Program-made: the position numbers and the translations under genes
Shown here: one piece after another, positions 22,806 to 31,832 of the stretch
Layout of the letters: every line of letters begins with the position of its first letter
Numbering within the stretch: the first letter of the stretch is position 1
Origin: Chloroflexota bacterium
GTDB lineage: Bacteria; Chloroflexota; Dehalococcoidia; SHYB01
DNA length: 36,937 nucleotides
Assembly (NCBI GenBank): GCA_016875535.1
Contig: VGPF01000023.1
Coordinates: forward strand, 1-36,937
Direction of reading: 5' to 3'
Notes under the pieces: generated by a model
The model's input: the letters and a program-made list of their open reading frames with translations, nothing else
Told to the model about the DNA's origin: nothing
The model's database searches: none

Positions 22806-24035
22806 ATGCCGCCTCACCCGAAGCTTCGCCCGATAGACGTTAAGCGCATCGTTGATAATGGGCAGCCGTACTTTGTCCTGCGCGACCCGCTGGGGATCTC
22901 CAGCCAGATGGCTGTGATGCCCGAAGCCATTGGCCCGCTCTTAGCCAAGTGCGATGGGACGCGAGACACCTCCGCCCTTGCGGCGGCCTTTCACCTGGAG
23001 ACTGGCTATCCGATGACGGCCGCCCAAGCGGGCCAGATCATCGAGGGGTTGAGCCAGGGCCTGCTCTTGGACGATGAGCGCTTCAAGCAGGCTCTGGAAG
23101 AGGCGCGACGGGACTACCTGAGCAGGCCCTTCCGCCAGCCCGCCCTTACGGACAAGGTCTACCCCGCCGACCCAGGTGAGCTTGAAGCGACGATGCGGCG
23201 CTACATCCAAGAGGCGGGAGGCCGGCCGGGCACGGCCGCCTCCCGGTTCGTGGGCGTCATCTCGCCGCATATTGACTACCACCGGGGTTGGAAGACCTAC
23301 GCCCAGGTGTGGAGCCAAGCGGCCCCCGCCATAGCGGAGGCGGAGCTTGTGGTCATCTTCGGCACTGACCACGCCGGGAGCGCAGGGCGGCTGACGCTGA
23401 CGCGCCAGAGCTACGCCACCCCCTGGGGCATCCTGCCGACTTCGCAGGCCATCGTGAATGAGCTTGCGGAGGCCATCGGCCAGGAGCGGGCCTTTGCCGA
23501 AGAGCTGCACCACAAGAATGAACACTCCATCGAGCTGGCCGCAATCTGGCTCCACTACTTCATGCGCCCGCGCCGGTGCGAGGTGGTGCCCATCCTGTGC
23601 GGCTCCTTCCACGAGTTCATCGCGGGGATGGACGACCCGCAGAGCTACGAGCCGTTCCAGCAGGCGATGGCGGTGCTGCAGCGCGCGGCGGCGGGGAAGA
23701 GGACGGTCGTCGTCGCGGCGGCGGACCTGGCGCACGTCGGCCCCAACTTTGGGGATGCCTACCCGTGGTCGCCGCCGCTGCGGGCGGGGCTAAAGGCGAC
23801 GGATGCCTCGCTGATGAACGCGGTGACGCAAGGCGACCACGCCGGCTTCTTCCAGCGGGTGAAGCAGGACTTCGACCAGCACAAGGTCTGCGGCCTGCCG
23901 CCGATCTACCTGACCTTGCGGATGCTGGATGGGGCCACAGGCCATTCCATGGGCTACGACCAGTGCCCCGCCGATGAGCAGCGGGCCAGCCTGGTCTCCA
24001 TCGCCGGGGCGGTTATCGCGAAGGAGGCATCGTGA
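22806..24035 (+). CDS. MEMO1 / AmmeMemoRadiSam system protein B family, with N-terminal extension
   Basis: A 409-aa protein. The MEMO1-type dioxygenase-like fold starts near residue 150 (FVGVISPHIDYHRGWKTYA) and continues with VVIFGTDHAG, a HHKNEHSIELAAIWLHYF segment holding the conserved His residues, and VVAAADLAHVG. The first ~130 residues (KLRPIDVKRIVDNGQPYFVLRDPLG) form a separate domain resembling PqqD-like or winged-helix folds; this is uncertain. In other genomes the family is linked to AMMECR1 and a radical SAM protein, neither of which is adjacent here. It is probably translated from a leaderless mRNA. Confidence 0.85.
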   Translation: MPPHPKLRPIDVKRIVDNGQPYFVLRDPLGISSQMAVMPEAIGPLLAKCDGTRDTSALAAAFHLETGYPMTAAQAGQIIEGLSQGLLLDDERFKQALEEARRDYLSRPFRQPALTDKVYPADPGELEATMRRYIQEAGGRPGTAASRFVGVISPHIDYHRGWKTYAQVWSQAAPAIAEAELVVIFGTDHAGSAGRLTLTRQSYATPWGILPTSQAIVNELAEAIGQERAFAEELHHKNEHSIELAAIWLHYFMRPRRCEVVPILCGSFHEFIAGMDDPQSYEPFQQAMAVLQRAAAGKRTVVVAAADLAHVGPNFGDAYPWSPPLRAGLKATDASLMNAVTQGDHAGFFQRVKQDFDQHKVCGLPPIYLTLRMLDGATGHSMGYDQCPADEQRASLVSIAGAVIAKEAS

Positions 24036-24068
24036 GCGCGCCGGGTTGGCATCCGCCCGCTGCCGCTC

Positions 24069-24731
24069 CTAGGCGGCATATTCGCCGCGAGCGTGGGCCA
24101 GGCTCACGGGAGCGTTGATCTCATCGGGGCTGCGCAGCTCCAGCTCTTTGCCGATCTCGCGGACCGCGGGAAGCACCTCTTGACCCATGAGCCGCAGGCA
24201 GGCCTTGCTCCGCTCGGGGCTGATGCGCCCTTCGTTCGCCCAGAGGACAAGGATGCTGGGGCGCAGCTCTTCAAATAGATAGCGCAGCTTCTTGACCACC
24301 GTCTTGGGACTGCCTGCCACGATGCGGTAGGTGGAAAGCAGATCGTCAAAGGACGTTTGTCTCATCTCCGAGCCGAAGTACTTGACGCCGAAGTGGCGGG
24401 CGAACTGGCTCGCGGCCATGCGACTACCGTAGCCGGATGGATGTGCCCACTCGGGGCGGCCATGGTCCCTGAACTCGTTGATGAAGAGGAATTCCCTGGC
24501 TCCTTCCAAGGCCTTTTCATCCGTCTCAGCCACGTGGCACTTGAGCAGGTAGCCGCGATGCTCCGGCCCTGCGGTGTAGCCGGCCTCTTCAAGGTAGCGC
24601 TGGAAATAGGCGCTCGCCTTCTCCCGATCCAGATGGGCATTGGAGAAGGTGAGGGTATTGGTTCCCACCTGCACCGTGGCATCGCGGGGGTAGTCCTTAT
24701 AGGAGAACTCGGTGAAGTAAGCGAAGAACAC
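24069..24731 (-). pseudogene. C-terminal half of an LLM-class flavin monooxygenase (5'-truncated)
   Basis: The 220-aa frame covers only the second half of an LLM monooxygenase: YLLKCHVAETDEKALEGAREFL, SFDDLLSTYRIVAGSPKTVVKKLRYLFEELRPSILVLWANEGRISPERS and the closing helix. The N-terminal ~150-200 residues with the flavin-entry motifs are missing, and upstream sequence does not supply them. A short protein-like frame of 47 codons (24735-24878) ends three bases before this frame's GTG but does not look like LLM sequence. Most likely a truncated gene; expression as a small protein cannot be excluded. Confidence 0.65.
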
Positions 24732-24916
24732 GGATCAGCCCCCGGCGGCCTGTGGACGGCCGACGCTGGGGGAATGGTAATCCCAAACAGGGATGCGGTC
24801 AAAGAGTTCGATGACCAAAGCGTGGAGACGGCGCGGAAGGATGGGGGCAAGATCGGGCCGTGGTTGTCCATGCCACACTAGAGGCGTCAGGATGACAGAA
24901 AGGGCGGCCTGCCCGC

Positions 24917-25813
24917 CTAGTCAAAGACCACGGTCTTGTTCCCGTAGACCAGGACGCGGTTGCCCAGGTGGAGGCTCACGGCGCGCGCCAGCGTCACCTT
25001 CTCCAGGTCGCGCCCCTTGCGCACCAGGTCGCTCACCGTATCGCGGTGGGTGACGCGCGCCACTTCCTGCTCGATGATGGGGCCTTGGTCCAGATCGGCC
25101 GTGGCGTAATGGGCCGTGGCGCCGATGAGCTTGACCCCGCGCTCGTGGGCCTGCTGGTAGGGCTTGGCGCCCACGAAGGCCGGCAGGAAGGAGTGGTGGA
25201 TATTGATGATGCGCTCCGGGTAGCGCTCCACAAAGCCCCGGCTGAGGATCTGCATATAGCGGGCCAGCACCACAAGGTCTATCTTCTTCGACTCGATGAG
25301 CCGGATGATCTGTTCTTCCTGCTTGGCCTTGGTCCCCGGCGTCACGGGCAGGCAGTGGAACTCTGCGCCGAAGCTCTCAGCTGCCGCCTTGAAGGTAGGG
25401 TGGTTGCTGATGACCACAGGGAAGTCGGCCTTGTACTCGCCCATCTGGGCGCGGGCGATGAGGTCGTACAGGCAGTGGCCTTGGTTGGAGACGAGGAGCG
25501 CGACCCTGGGCCGCATGTCAGAGAAGCGCAGGCGCCAGGACATGCCGAACTTCTCGGCCAGCGGCTCGAAGGAGGCGGCGATGCCTTCCCTTGGGACGCC
25601 GAAGCCGTTCATCTCCCATTCGATGCGCTGAAGGAAGAGGCCCTGCTCCTCATCCGAATGCTGGTCGGCATGGACGATGTTGCCGCTGTTGCGATAGATA
25701 TAGTTCGAGACTTCAGCGACGATGCCCCGCTGGTCGCGGCACGAGATGAGGAGCGTCGCCGTGACCGGCTCCGCCTTGGCCGGGGCTTTACTGGTTGGCT
25801 TGGGCGACGGCAT
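24917..25813 (-). CDS. purU: Formyltetrahydrofolate deformylase
   Basis: A 298-aa PurU: an N-terminal ACT domain (TATLLISCRDQRGIVAEVSNYIY) followed by the formyltransferase-like hydrolase domain (RVALLVSNQGHCLYDLI, VVISNHP, VVLARYMQILS). The catalytic elements IINIHHSFLPAF and DLDQGPIIEQ contain the conserved His and Asp. It hydrolyses 10-formyl-THF to THF and formate. ATG 25813 is preferred to a TTG six bases upstream. The gene begins 26 nt inside the 3' end of the HD-domain gene, so the two are translated from one mRNA. An Ala/Pro/Lys-rich 16-residue N-terminal tail is unusual. Confidence 0.95.
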   Translation of the reverse strand: MPSPKPTSKAPAKAEPVTATLLISCRDQRGIVAEVSNYIYRNSGNIVHADQHSDEEQGLFLQRIEWEMNGFGVPREGIAASFEPLAEKFGMSWRLRFSDMRPRVALLVSNQGHCLYDLIARAQMGEYKADFPVVISNHPTFKAAAESFGAEFHCLPVTPGTKAKQEEQIIRLIESKKIDLVVLARYMQILSRGFVERYPERIINIHHSFLPAFVGAKPYQQAHERGVKLIGATAHYATADLDQGPIIEQEVARVTHRDTVSDLVRKGRDLEKVTLARAVSLHLGNRVLVYGNKTVVFD

Positions 25814-26417
25814 AGCCAAGGCTGGTGATGCTGCGCCCTTCGCGGGCGGTCTTGGAGGCGGAGAATGGCTCCCGGGCGAAGAGGCGCTTCACCGCAGGGA
25901 GGAAGTGTTCCAGGGCCTTGGCGGGCATCTTGGGGTCAAAGGCGCACTGGTCGTACTTGGCGCAGAAGTCCACGCAGGCCTGGTAATAGTCGTGGCCTTT
26001 GAAGGTATCGCGCAGGTTGCGGTCCTTGCCGAAGTGGTGGAGGTAGTAATAGCCCTGGAAGAGGCCGTGGTGGAGGACGATCCAGTGGGTGCGGTCGCTC
26101 ACGTAGGGCTGGAGGACAGCCGCCGCGAGGGCCGAGTGGTTCTCGGGCGCGACGCTATCGCCGATGTCATGCAGCAGGGCGGCGACGACGTACTCTTCGC
26201 TTTCGCCCGCCGCCTCAGCCAGGGTGGCCGATTGGAGGGAGTGGTGGTAGCGCGAGATCTGGTAGGAGGGGTTGACGGTCTGGAGCTTCTCCAGAAGCTC
26301 CAGGACGTGGCCGACGATGTGGGGCCGGTCGCGCCGGGTGTTGTCCATGACGATCTGGTAATCGGCGGCCGTGCCGTCCGCCATCCGGGTGAAGCCGACC
26401 TTTTTGTAGTCTGCCAT
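25788..26417 (-). CDS. HD-domain protein resembling mixed-valent diiron oxygenases (PhnZ/MIOX-like)
   Basis: A 209-aa HD protein with candidate metal ligands H58/H59 (YHHSLQSA), H83-D84 (LLHDIGD), H94 (ENHSAL), H116/H117 (VLHHGLF) and D156 (KYDQ). The 24-residue spacing from H59 to HD, and an H-H-G-L-F-x-G-Y-Y-Y-L-H-H segment, match the PhnZ-type oxygenase arrangement better than simple HD phosphohydrolases. This is inference; phosphohydrolase activity remains possible. AGGAGGTG precedes ATG 26417. It overlaps purU downstream and follows the DUF2442 gene by 29 nt. Confidence 0.8.
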   Translation of the reverse strand: MADYKKVGFTRMADGTAADYQIVMDNTRRDRPHIVGHVLELLEKLQTVNPSYQISRYHHSLQSATLAEAAGESEEYVVAALLHDIGDSVAPENHSALAAAVLQPYVSDRTHWIVLHHGLFQGYYYLHHFGKDRNLRDTFKGHDYYQACVDFCAKYDQCAFDPKMPAKALEHFLPAVKRLFAREPFSASKTAREGRSITSLGYAVAQANQ

Positions 26418-26446
26418 CGCCGCACCTCCTGAAAGAGCGAGTCTTG

Positions 26447-26725
26447 TTACCTTCGCTTAGCCCTTGCCTCAAGCCAGCGTTTGAAGGAAGCCTGGCTTTC
26501 GCCGGAGTGGCGACCGGCAAGCAGGCCCTCCACGCTGATGTCTTCATCCAAGTCAGGCCAGTGGATGCCCCGGCCCTTGCCGATGAGCCGCCAGTTGGCG
26601 CGCTCCTTTGAAGCGGCATGCTCCAGCCGGGGGTACCAGGCCAGAGGCGCGGAGACGGTGCGCCCATCGCTCAGTTGAGCGGTGAGCGCATCGTTCAGAA
26701 CCCTGGCCATGACGGCACTTGGCAT
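26447..26725 (-). CDS. DUF2442 domain protein
   Basis: A 92-aa protein matching DUF2442: TAQLSDGRTVSAPLAWYPRL, KERANWRLIGKGRGIHWPDLDEDISVEGLLAG. The function of the family is unknown; many copies sit next to DUF4160 genes in toxin-antitoxin-like pairs, but no partner is visible here. The C-terminus extends about 20 basic residues (SQASFKRWLEARAKRR). ATG 26725 with AAAGG six bases upstream is preferred to a TTG at 26743. It is preceded by a 14-bp-arm palindrome that may hold its promoter. Confidence 0.88.
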   Translation of the reverse strand: MPSAVMARVLNDALTAQLSDGRTVSAPLAWYPRLEHAASKERANWRLIGKGRGIHWPDLDEDISVEGLLAGRHSGESQASFKRWLEARAKRR

Positions 26726-26744
26726 CCTTAGCCTTTCCACCAAG

Positions 26745-26779
26745 AAGGACGCATGCCCAATTATAGGGCATGCGTCCTT
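26745..26779 (-). terminator. Long perfect hairpin after rplL with TATAAT in the loop
   Basis: 14-bp perfect arms (AAGGACGCATGCCC 26745-26758 with its complement 26766-26779) and a 7-nt loop. It lies 40 nt after the rplL stop, so a terminator role is likely, though the T-run is poor (CTTCTTGG). The loop reads TATAATT on the minus strand and lies about 35 nt before the DUF2442 start, so it could instead be an operator around a -10 box. Confidence 0.6.
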
Positions 26780-26818
26780 GCACGCGAGTCAGAGCCGATT
26801 GTAAGGCGGAGCCGCTGA

Positions 26819-27202
26819 CTAGCTGATGGTGACGACGGCGCCTGCGGCCTCGAGCTTCTTCTTGGCGTCTTCAGCGCCGGCCTTGTCCACGTTCTCCTTG
26901 ACCGGCTTGGGGGCGCCCTCAACCAGGTCCTTGGCTTCCTTGAGGCCCAGGTTCGTGACCTCGCGGACGGCCTTGATGACGTTGATCTTGTTGGGGCCGG
27001 CCTCCTTGAGGGTGACGGTGAAGGTCGTCTTCTCCTCAGCGGGGGCGGCAGCAGCGGCGCCGGCGGCAGGGGCGGCGGCCACGGCGACGGGCGCGGCGGC
27101 GGAGACGCCGAACTCCTTCTCCAGCTGCTGCACGAGCCAGGCTACGTCCATGATGGTGAGGCCCTTGATGCCATCGAAAATCTCTTCCTTCGTTGCGGCC
27201 AT
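26819..27202 (-). CDS. rplL: 50S ribosomal protein L7/L12
   Basis: A 127-aa stalk protein: N-terminal dimerisation helices ([26 protein letters not shown]), an Ala/Pro-rich hinge, and the C-terminal domain ([41 protein letters not shown]), which recruits translational GTPases. TGGAGGA precedes ATG 27202. It is the last gene of the ribosomal cluster; rpoB, its usual neighbour, does not follow. Confidence 0.98.
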   Translation of the reverse strand: MAATKEEIFDGIKGLTIMDVAWLVQQLEKEFGVSAAAPVAVAAAPAAGAAAAAPAEEKTTFTVTLKEAGPNKINVIKAVREVTNLGLKEAKDLVEGAPKPVKENVDKAGAEDAKKKLEAAGAVVTIS

Positions 27203-27286
27203 TGTGTTCCTCCAGGTCCTTTATTGCTCTATTGGGATGTCTTTCGCGTCACAGCCCCGGTCGCCCAAGGCTGGTGATTCCGGTGG

Positions 27287-27826
27287 TTACGATGCCTTGG
27301 GCGCGGCGGCCTCCAGCTGCTTGCGGCGGCCTTCCAGCACGCGGGCGAGCCCCGCGGTGTGGAAGCTGAGGCCGTGGACCAGGCCGTATAGGGGGCTCTT
27401 CATGCTCCCCATCATCTTGGCGATGAGCACCGGCTTGGGCGGAAGCGCGGCCAGGGCCTTCACGCCGCCTTGGTCCAGCACCTGTCCGTCCATCACGCCA
27501 CCGTGGACGGTGAGCGGGATCTTGGTGGCGGCGATGTGGTCCGTGACGATTTTGGCGGGTTCGTTCACATCGCCGTAGCCGATGACGAGAGCCGTGGGGC
27601 CCTTCATCACCTTATCCAGGCCCTTCTTGCCCACCTTATCGGCGGCGATGCGGACCAGGGTCCGCTTGGCGACGATGTATTCGATCTTTTTCTTGCGAAG
27701 CTGGCGGCGCAGCTCGGAAACGTCCTTCACCGTGAGGCCGCGGTACTCAGCTGAGAGGACGATGGTCGCCTTCTTCAGCTTCTCTTCCAGCATCGCGATC
27801 TGTTCTGCTTTTTCCTGCGTCGGCAT
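27287..27826 (-). CDS. rplJ: 50S ribosomal protein L10
   Basis: A 179-aa L10: KAEQIAMLEEKLKKATIVLSAEYRGLTVKDVSELRRQLR and YIVAKRTLVRIAAD are typical, and the C-terminal helix binds L12 dimers. ATG 27826 with GGAGG seven bases upstream is the correct start. The same frame stays open to 28006, but that extension is the non-coding L10 leader. Expression is probably set by the leader/attenuator upstream, which binds the L10-L12 complex in other bacteria. Confidence 0.97.
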   Translation of the reverse strand: MPTQEKAEQIAMLEEKLKKATIVLSAEYRGLTVKDVSELRRQLRKKKIEYIVAKRTLVRIAADKVGKKGLDKVMKGPTALVIGYGDVNEPAKIVTDHIAATKIPLTVHGGVMDGQVLDQGGVKALAALPPKPVLIAKMMGSMKSPLYGLVHGLSFHTAGLARVLEGRRKQLEAAAPKAS

Positions 27827-27830
27827 CCTT

Positions 27831-27965
27831 GCCTCCAAATAAAAGCGCCCTGTGCTGTGAGACACAGGGCGCAGCAAAAGCCTTCGTGAAGCTTCCGTCC
27901 GTGCGCCTTCTTGCCTCGGCGGGATGATTAAGGCTTGCGCCCCCCGCTGTCTTGAGCACGATGGC
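27831..27965 (-). ncRNA. L10 leader (ribosomal protein autoregulatory leader) with attenuator hairpin
   Basis: The minus strand carries the L10-leader core: AAGACAGCGGGGGGCGCAAG, then a CTTAATC...CCGAGGC segment, and later a 10-bp GCGCCCTGTG/CACAGGGCGC hairpin (27845-27872) followed by TTTTATTT and then the rplJ GGAGG. This matches the known leader bound by L10(L12)4, and the hairpin plus T-run is an attenuator or RBS-controlling element. Confidence 0.85.
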
Positions 27966-28032
27966 CAGTATGTAGTATAGCCGATTTCTTCTTCGCGGGC
28001 GACCATGCAGGATCGCCCTGGAGTCTCTTCCT

Positions 28033-28749
28033 TTACTTCGCCTTGAGCGAAGTGAGGGCGGGGATATCGAGCCTGATGGCGGGGGCCATGTTGGCGTTCA
28101 GGCTGGCGCGGGTGACATAGACGCCCTTGATGGCGGCGGGCTTGGCCTGCATCACGGCCTCCATCACGGCGCCCATGTTGTCCAGGAGCTTCTGCTCGTC
28201 AAAGCTGACCTTGCCGATGACAGCATGGATGGCGCCGGAGCGATCCAGGCGGAATTCCACGCGGCCGCGCTTGGCTTCGCCGATGGCCTTGGCGATGTCC
28301 TGGGGCTGAACCACGGTGCCGGACTTGGCGTTGGGCATGAGGCCCTTGCGGCCCAGGACGCGGCCGAGCTTGGCCACCTTGGTCATCATATCCGGCGTGG
28401 CGATGGCGACTTCGAAGTCAGACCAGCCGCCTTCGATCTTCGCGATGGTCTCGTCGTCGCCGATGTGATCGGCGCCGGCGTCCTTAGCGGCGCGAACCAA
28501 CTCGCCGCCGACGAAGGCCATGACGCGGATGGTCTTGCCCAGCCCGTGGGGCAGGGAGGCGGTGCCGCGCACCTGCTGATCGGCCTGCTTGGGATCGGCG
28601 CCCAGGGTCATGTGCAGCTGGACGCCCGCATCGAACTTGGCCGAGGAGGTCTTCTTGGCTAGGGCCACAGCCTCCTTGGGCGCATAGCGCTTGGCCTTGT
28701 CTATCTGCTTGAGGGATTCTCGATATTTCTTGCCGTGTGCGATTGCCAT
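28033..28749 (-). CDS. rplA: 50S ribosomal protein L1
   Basis: A 238-aa L1: GKKYRESLKQIDKAKRYAPKEAVALAKKTSSAKFD start, FDAGVQLHMTLGADPKQADQ, GTASLPHGLGKTIRVMAFV, and MPNAKSGTVVQPQDIAKAI, the conserved domain II. It binds 23S rRNA at the L1 stalk and usually represses its own operon mRNA. It lies 19 nt downstream of rplK. The length is close to the family norm. Confidence 0.98.
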   Translation of the reverse strand: MAIAHGKKYRESLKQIDKAKRYAPKEAVALAKKTSSAKFDAGVQLHMTLGADPKQADQQVRGTASLPHGLGKTIRVMAFVGGELVRAAKDAGADHIGDDETIAKIEGGWSDFEVAIATPDMMTKVAKLGRVLGRKGLMPNAKSGTVVQPQDIAKAIGEAKRGRVEFRLDRSGAIHAVIGKVSFDEQKLLDNMGAVMEAVMQAKPAAIKGVYVTRASLNANMAPAIRLDIPALTSLKAK

Positions 28750-28768
28750 GCCGATACTTCCTGTCTGC

Positions 28769-29191
28769 TTATTGAACGGTGATGCCCATGGAGCGGGCCG
28801 TGCCGGCGATGATCTTCTCAGCGGCGGCTACATCGTTCGCGTTGAGGTCCTTCAGCTTCAGCTCCGCGATCTCCTTCACCTTGGTCTTGGTGATGACGCC
28901 GGCCTTTTCGCGGCCGGAGAGGCCGGAGCCCTTCTCCACGCCGGCGGCCTTCTTGATGAGGGCGGAGGCGGGGGGCGTCTTGGTGACGAAGGTGAAGCTG
29001 CGGTCCTTATAGATGGTGATTTCGGCGGGGATGACCTGTCCCGCCATCTGCGCCGTGCGGGCGTTGTAGTCCTTGACGAACTGCATGATGTTCACGCCGT
29101 GCTGGCCCAAGGCGGGGCCCAGGGGCGGCGCCGGAGTGGCCTTGCCGGCCTCCAGCTGAACCTTCACGATTGCGGATACTTCTTTAGCCAT
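28769..29191 (-). CDS. rplK: 50S ribosomal protein L11
   Basis: A 140-aa L11: [36 protein letters not shown] (N-terminal, thiostrepton-site domain) and the RNA-binding C-terminal domain [36 protein letters not shown]. It forms part of the GTPase-associated centre. GGGGGAGGAG precedes ATG 29191. A small CTTCCCT/AGGGAAG hairpin sits just upstream in the nusG-rplK gap, a possible regulatory element. Confidence 0.98.
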   Translation of the reverse strand: MAKEVSAIVKVQLEAGKATPAPPLGPALGQHGVNIMQFVKDYNARTAQMAGQVIPAEITIYKDRSFTFVTKTPPASALIKKAAGVEKGSGLSGREKAGVITKTKVKEIAELKLKDLNANDVAAAEKIIAGTARSMGITVQ

Positions 29192-29242
29192 CGTCGTGCT
29201 CCTCCCCCTTCCCTCGCAGGGAAGAGGACAGGGAATAGGTGC

Positions 29243-29821
29243 TTACAGCTTTTCGATCTGCAGGTTGTCCAGCTCCACCGGCGTCTCACGGCCGAAGAAG
29301 GAGAGCAAGACGCGGACCTTGCCCTTGTCCGGATAGAGCTCGTCCACGGTGCCGATGAACTCCGCGAAGGGACCATCGGTGATGCGGACGCTCTGGCCTT
29401 TCTGGAAGCCCACCTTGACGCGGGGCGCCTCCGCCTCCATCTGCTTGAGGATCGCCTTCACTTCGGCGTCCTCCAGGGGCACCGGCTTGTTGCCGTGGCC
29501 CACAAAGCCGGTCACGCCGGGCGTATTGCGCACCACGTACCAGCTGGCATCGTCCATCTTCATATTAACCAGGATATAGCCGGGGAAGACCTTCTTGGCC
29601 ACGGTGCGGCGCTGGCCGTCCCGGATCTCGATCTCGTCTTCCGTGGGAACCACCACGCTGAAGATCTTGTCCTTCACATCCATCGTCAGGACGCGCTGGT
29701 CAAGGTTCTTCTTGACGCGGTCCTCATAGCCCGAGTAGGTGTGGATGACGTACCATCGCACATCCTTATCCTTGGGCAGTTCAACCGCCTGGTTCTGCTC
29801 TATCTGCTCTGCCATGGTCAT
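29243..29821 (-). CDS. nusG: Transcription termination/antitermination factor NusG
   Basis: A 192-aa NusG: NGN domain from WYVIHTYSGYEDRVKKNLDQR through KKVFPGYILVNMKMDDASWYVVRNTPGVTGFVG, then a KOW domain (KGQSVRITDGPFAEFIGTVDEL). It links RNA polymerase with ribosome or Rho. The first ATG at 29821 (MTMAEQ) is chosen because GGTGA lies four bases upstream; ATG 29815 is the alternative. A same-frame opening to 30124 is a shadow of secE. Confidence 0.97.
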   Translation of the reverse strand: MTMAEQIEQNQAVELPKDKDVRWYVIHTYSGYEDRVKKNLDQRVLTMDVKDKIFSVVVPTEDEIEIRDGQRRTVAKKVFPGYILVNMKMDDASWYVVRNTPGVTGFVGHGNKPVPLEDAEVKAILKQMEAEAPRVKVGFQKGQSVRITDGPFAEFIGTVDELYPDKGKVRVLLSFFGRETPVELDNLQIEKL

Positions 29822-29841
29822 CACTTCACCGCGGCCTTCCG

Positions 29842-30084
29842 CTAGATGAAGACCTTCCTGACGAGGTTTGAGAAGCCGATATCGAAGAGGCCGAGGACGA
29901 GGCCCACCACAAGGGAGACGGTGACGACCATCACGGTGAGGCGCGTGGCCTCTTCCCTGGTGGGCCAGGTGACGCGCCGGATCTCCGCCACGGTGTCCCG
30001 GATGAAGCCGAAGGGTGAGCCCGCGGCATTCTTGGGGATGATGGAGGCGGGCGATGAGCTTTCGCGGCCGGGGCGCGTGGTCAT
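29842..30084 (-). CDS. secE: Preprotein translocase subunit SecE
   Basis: An 80-aa SecE: FIRDTVAEIRRVTWPTREEATRLTVMVVTVSLVVGLVLGLFDIGFSNLV has the conserved amphipathic helix with W-P-T/S-R-E-E followed by one membrane-spanning helix. It clamps SecY in the translocon. It starts three bases after the rpmG stop and ends 20 nt before nusG. Confidence 0.97.
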   Translation of the reverse strand: MTTRPGRESSSPASIIPKNAAGSPFGFIRDTVAEIRRVTWPTREEATRLTVMVVTVSLVVGLVLGLFDIGFSNLVRKVFI

Positions 30085-30087
30085 GGC

Positions 30088-30255
30088 CTACCGCACCTCT
30101 CGGTGCATCTTGTGGGTGCGGCACCGGGGGCAGAACTTGTTCCGCTCCAAGCGTCCGCTATCGTTACGCTTGTTCTTCTCCGTGCTGTAGGAGCGCTCTT
30201 TGCAGTCCGTGCACGCCAGGGTGATGATGACCCTGTTTTCGCCTTTTTTCGCCAT
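30088..30255 (-). CDS. rpmG: 50S ribosomal protein L33
   Basis: A 55-aa L33 starting [18 protein letters not shown]. Two cysteine pairs (C15-x2-C18 and C43-x2-C46 in FCPRCRTH) make this the zinc-ribbon (C+) form rather than the zinc-free form. It lies between tuf and secE, the usual place. It is shorter than a 60-codon cut-off and so easily missed; a different frame at 30081-30389 is a shadow. Confidence 0.95.
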   Translation of the reverse strand: MAKKGENRVIITLACTDCKERSYSTEKNKRNDSGRLERNKFCPRCRTHKMHREVR

Positions 30256-30303
30256 AGCCGTTCTCTCGGTTCTTTCCCACAGGGCGGCTTGAGCCGCCCG
30301 TCC

Positions 30304-31509
<1,206 letters not shown>

Positions 31510-31528
31510 GTGCCTACTCCTTCATTTC

Positions 31529-31604
31529 TGGAGCCCAGAACCGGGATTGAACCGGTGACCTCGTTCTTACCAAGAACGTGCTCTGCCAACTGAGCTATCT
31601 GGGC
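31529..31604 (-). tRNA. tRNA-Thr(GGT)
   Basis: A full cloverleaf: acceptor GCCCAGA/TCTGGGC, anticodon stem CGTTC/GAACG around TTGGTAA (anticodon GGT), T-arm ACCGG-TTCAATC-CCGGT, discriminator T, and encoded CCA at 31529-31531. It directly precedes tuf. Confidence 0.97.
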
Positions 31605-31650
31605 CTAATGATGATTACGGGCTGGTGCCCTATAAGTTCCTTTATATCTA

Positions 31651-31736
31651 TGGTGCAGGGGGTAGGATTCGAACCTACGTAGCCGTTAGGCAGCAGATTT
31701 ACAGTCTGCCGGTTTTAGCCGCTCACCCACCCCTGC
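31651..31736 (-). tRNA. tRNA-Tyr(GTA)
   Basis: A class II tRNA with a long variable arm: acceptor GCAGGGG/CCCCTGC, anticodon loop CTGTAAA (GTA), T-loop TTCGAAT, discriminator A, CCA encoded at 31651-31653. The 46-nt gap to tRNA-Thr(GGT) holds no tRNA-Gly. Confidence 0.97.
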
Positions 31737-31832
31737 AAGCCGACCTCTTGCAGGCTGTCCAGCGACCCTGCAATCACACGATCGTCAAGTATATCTTTCG
31801 CTCCTCTGTCCGTAAAGGGCTAGCCGGGAGGC

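Noticed and set aside
24735-24878. A 47-codon GTG-initiated frame upstream of the LLM fragment
   Set aside because: Protein-like but unrecognised and very short; noted in findings, not called as a gene.
27827-28006. N-terminal extension of rplJ to 28006
   Set aside because: The extra 60 codons coincide with the L10 leader structure; ATG 27826 has a proper ribosome-binding site and matches the family start.
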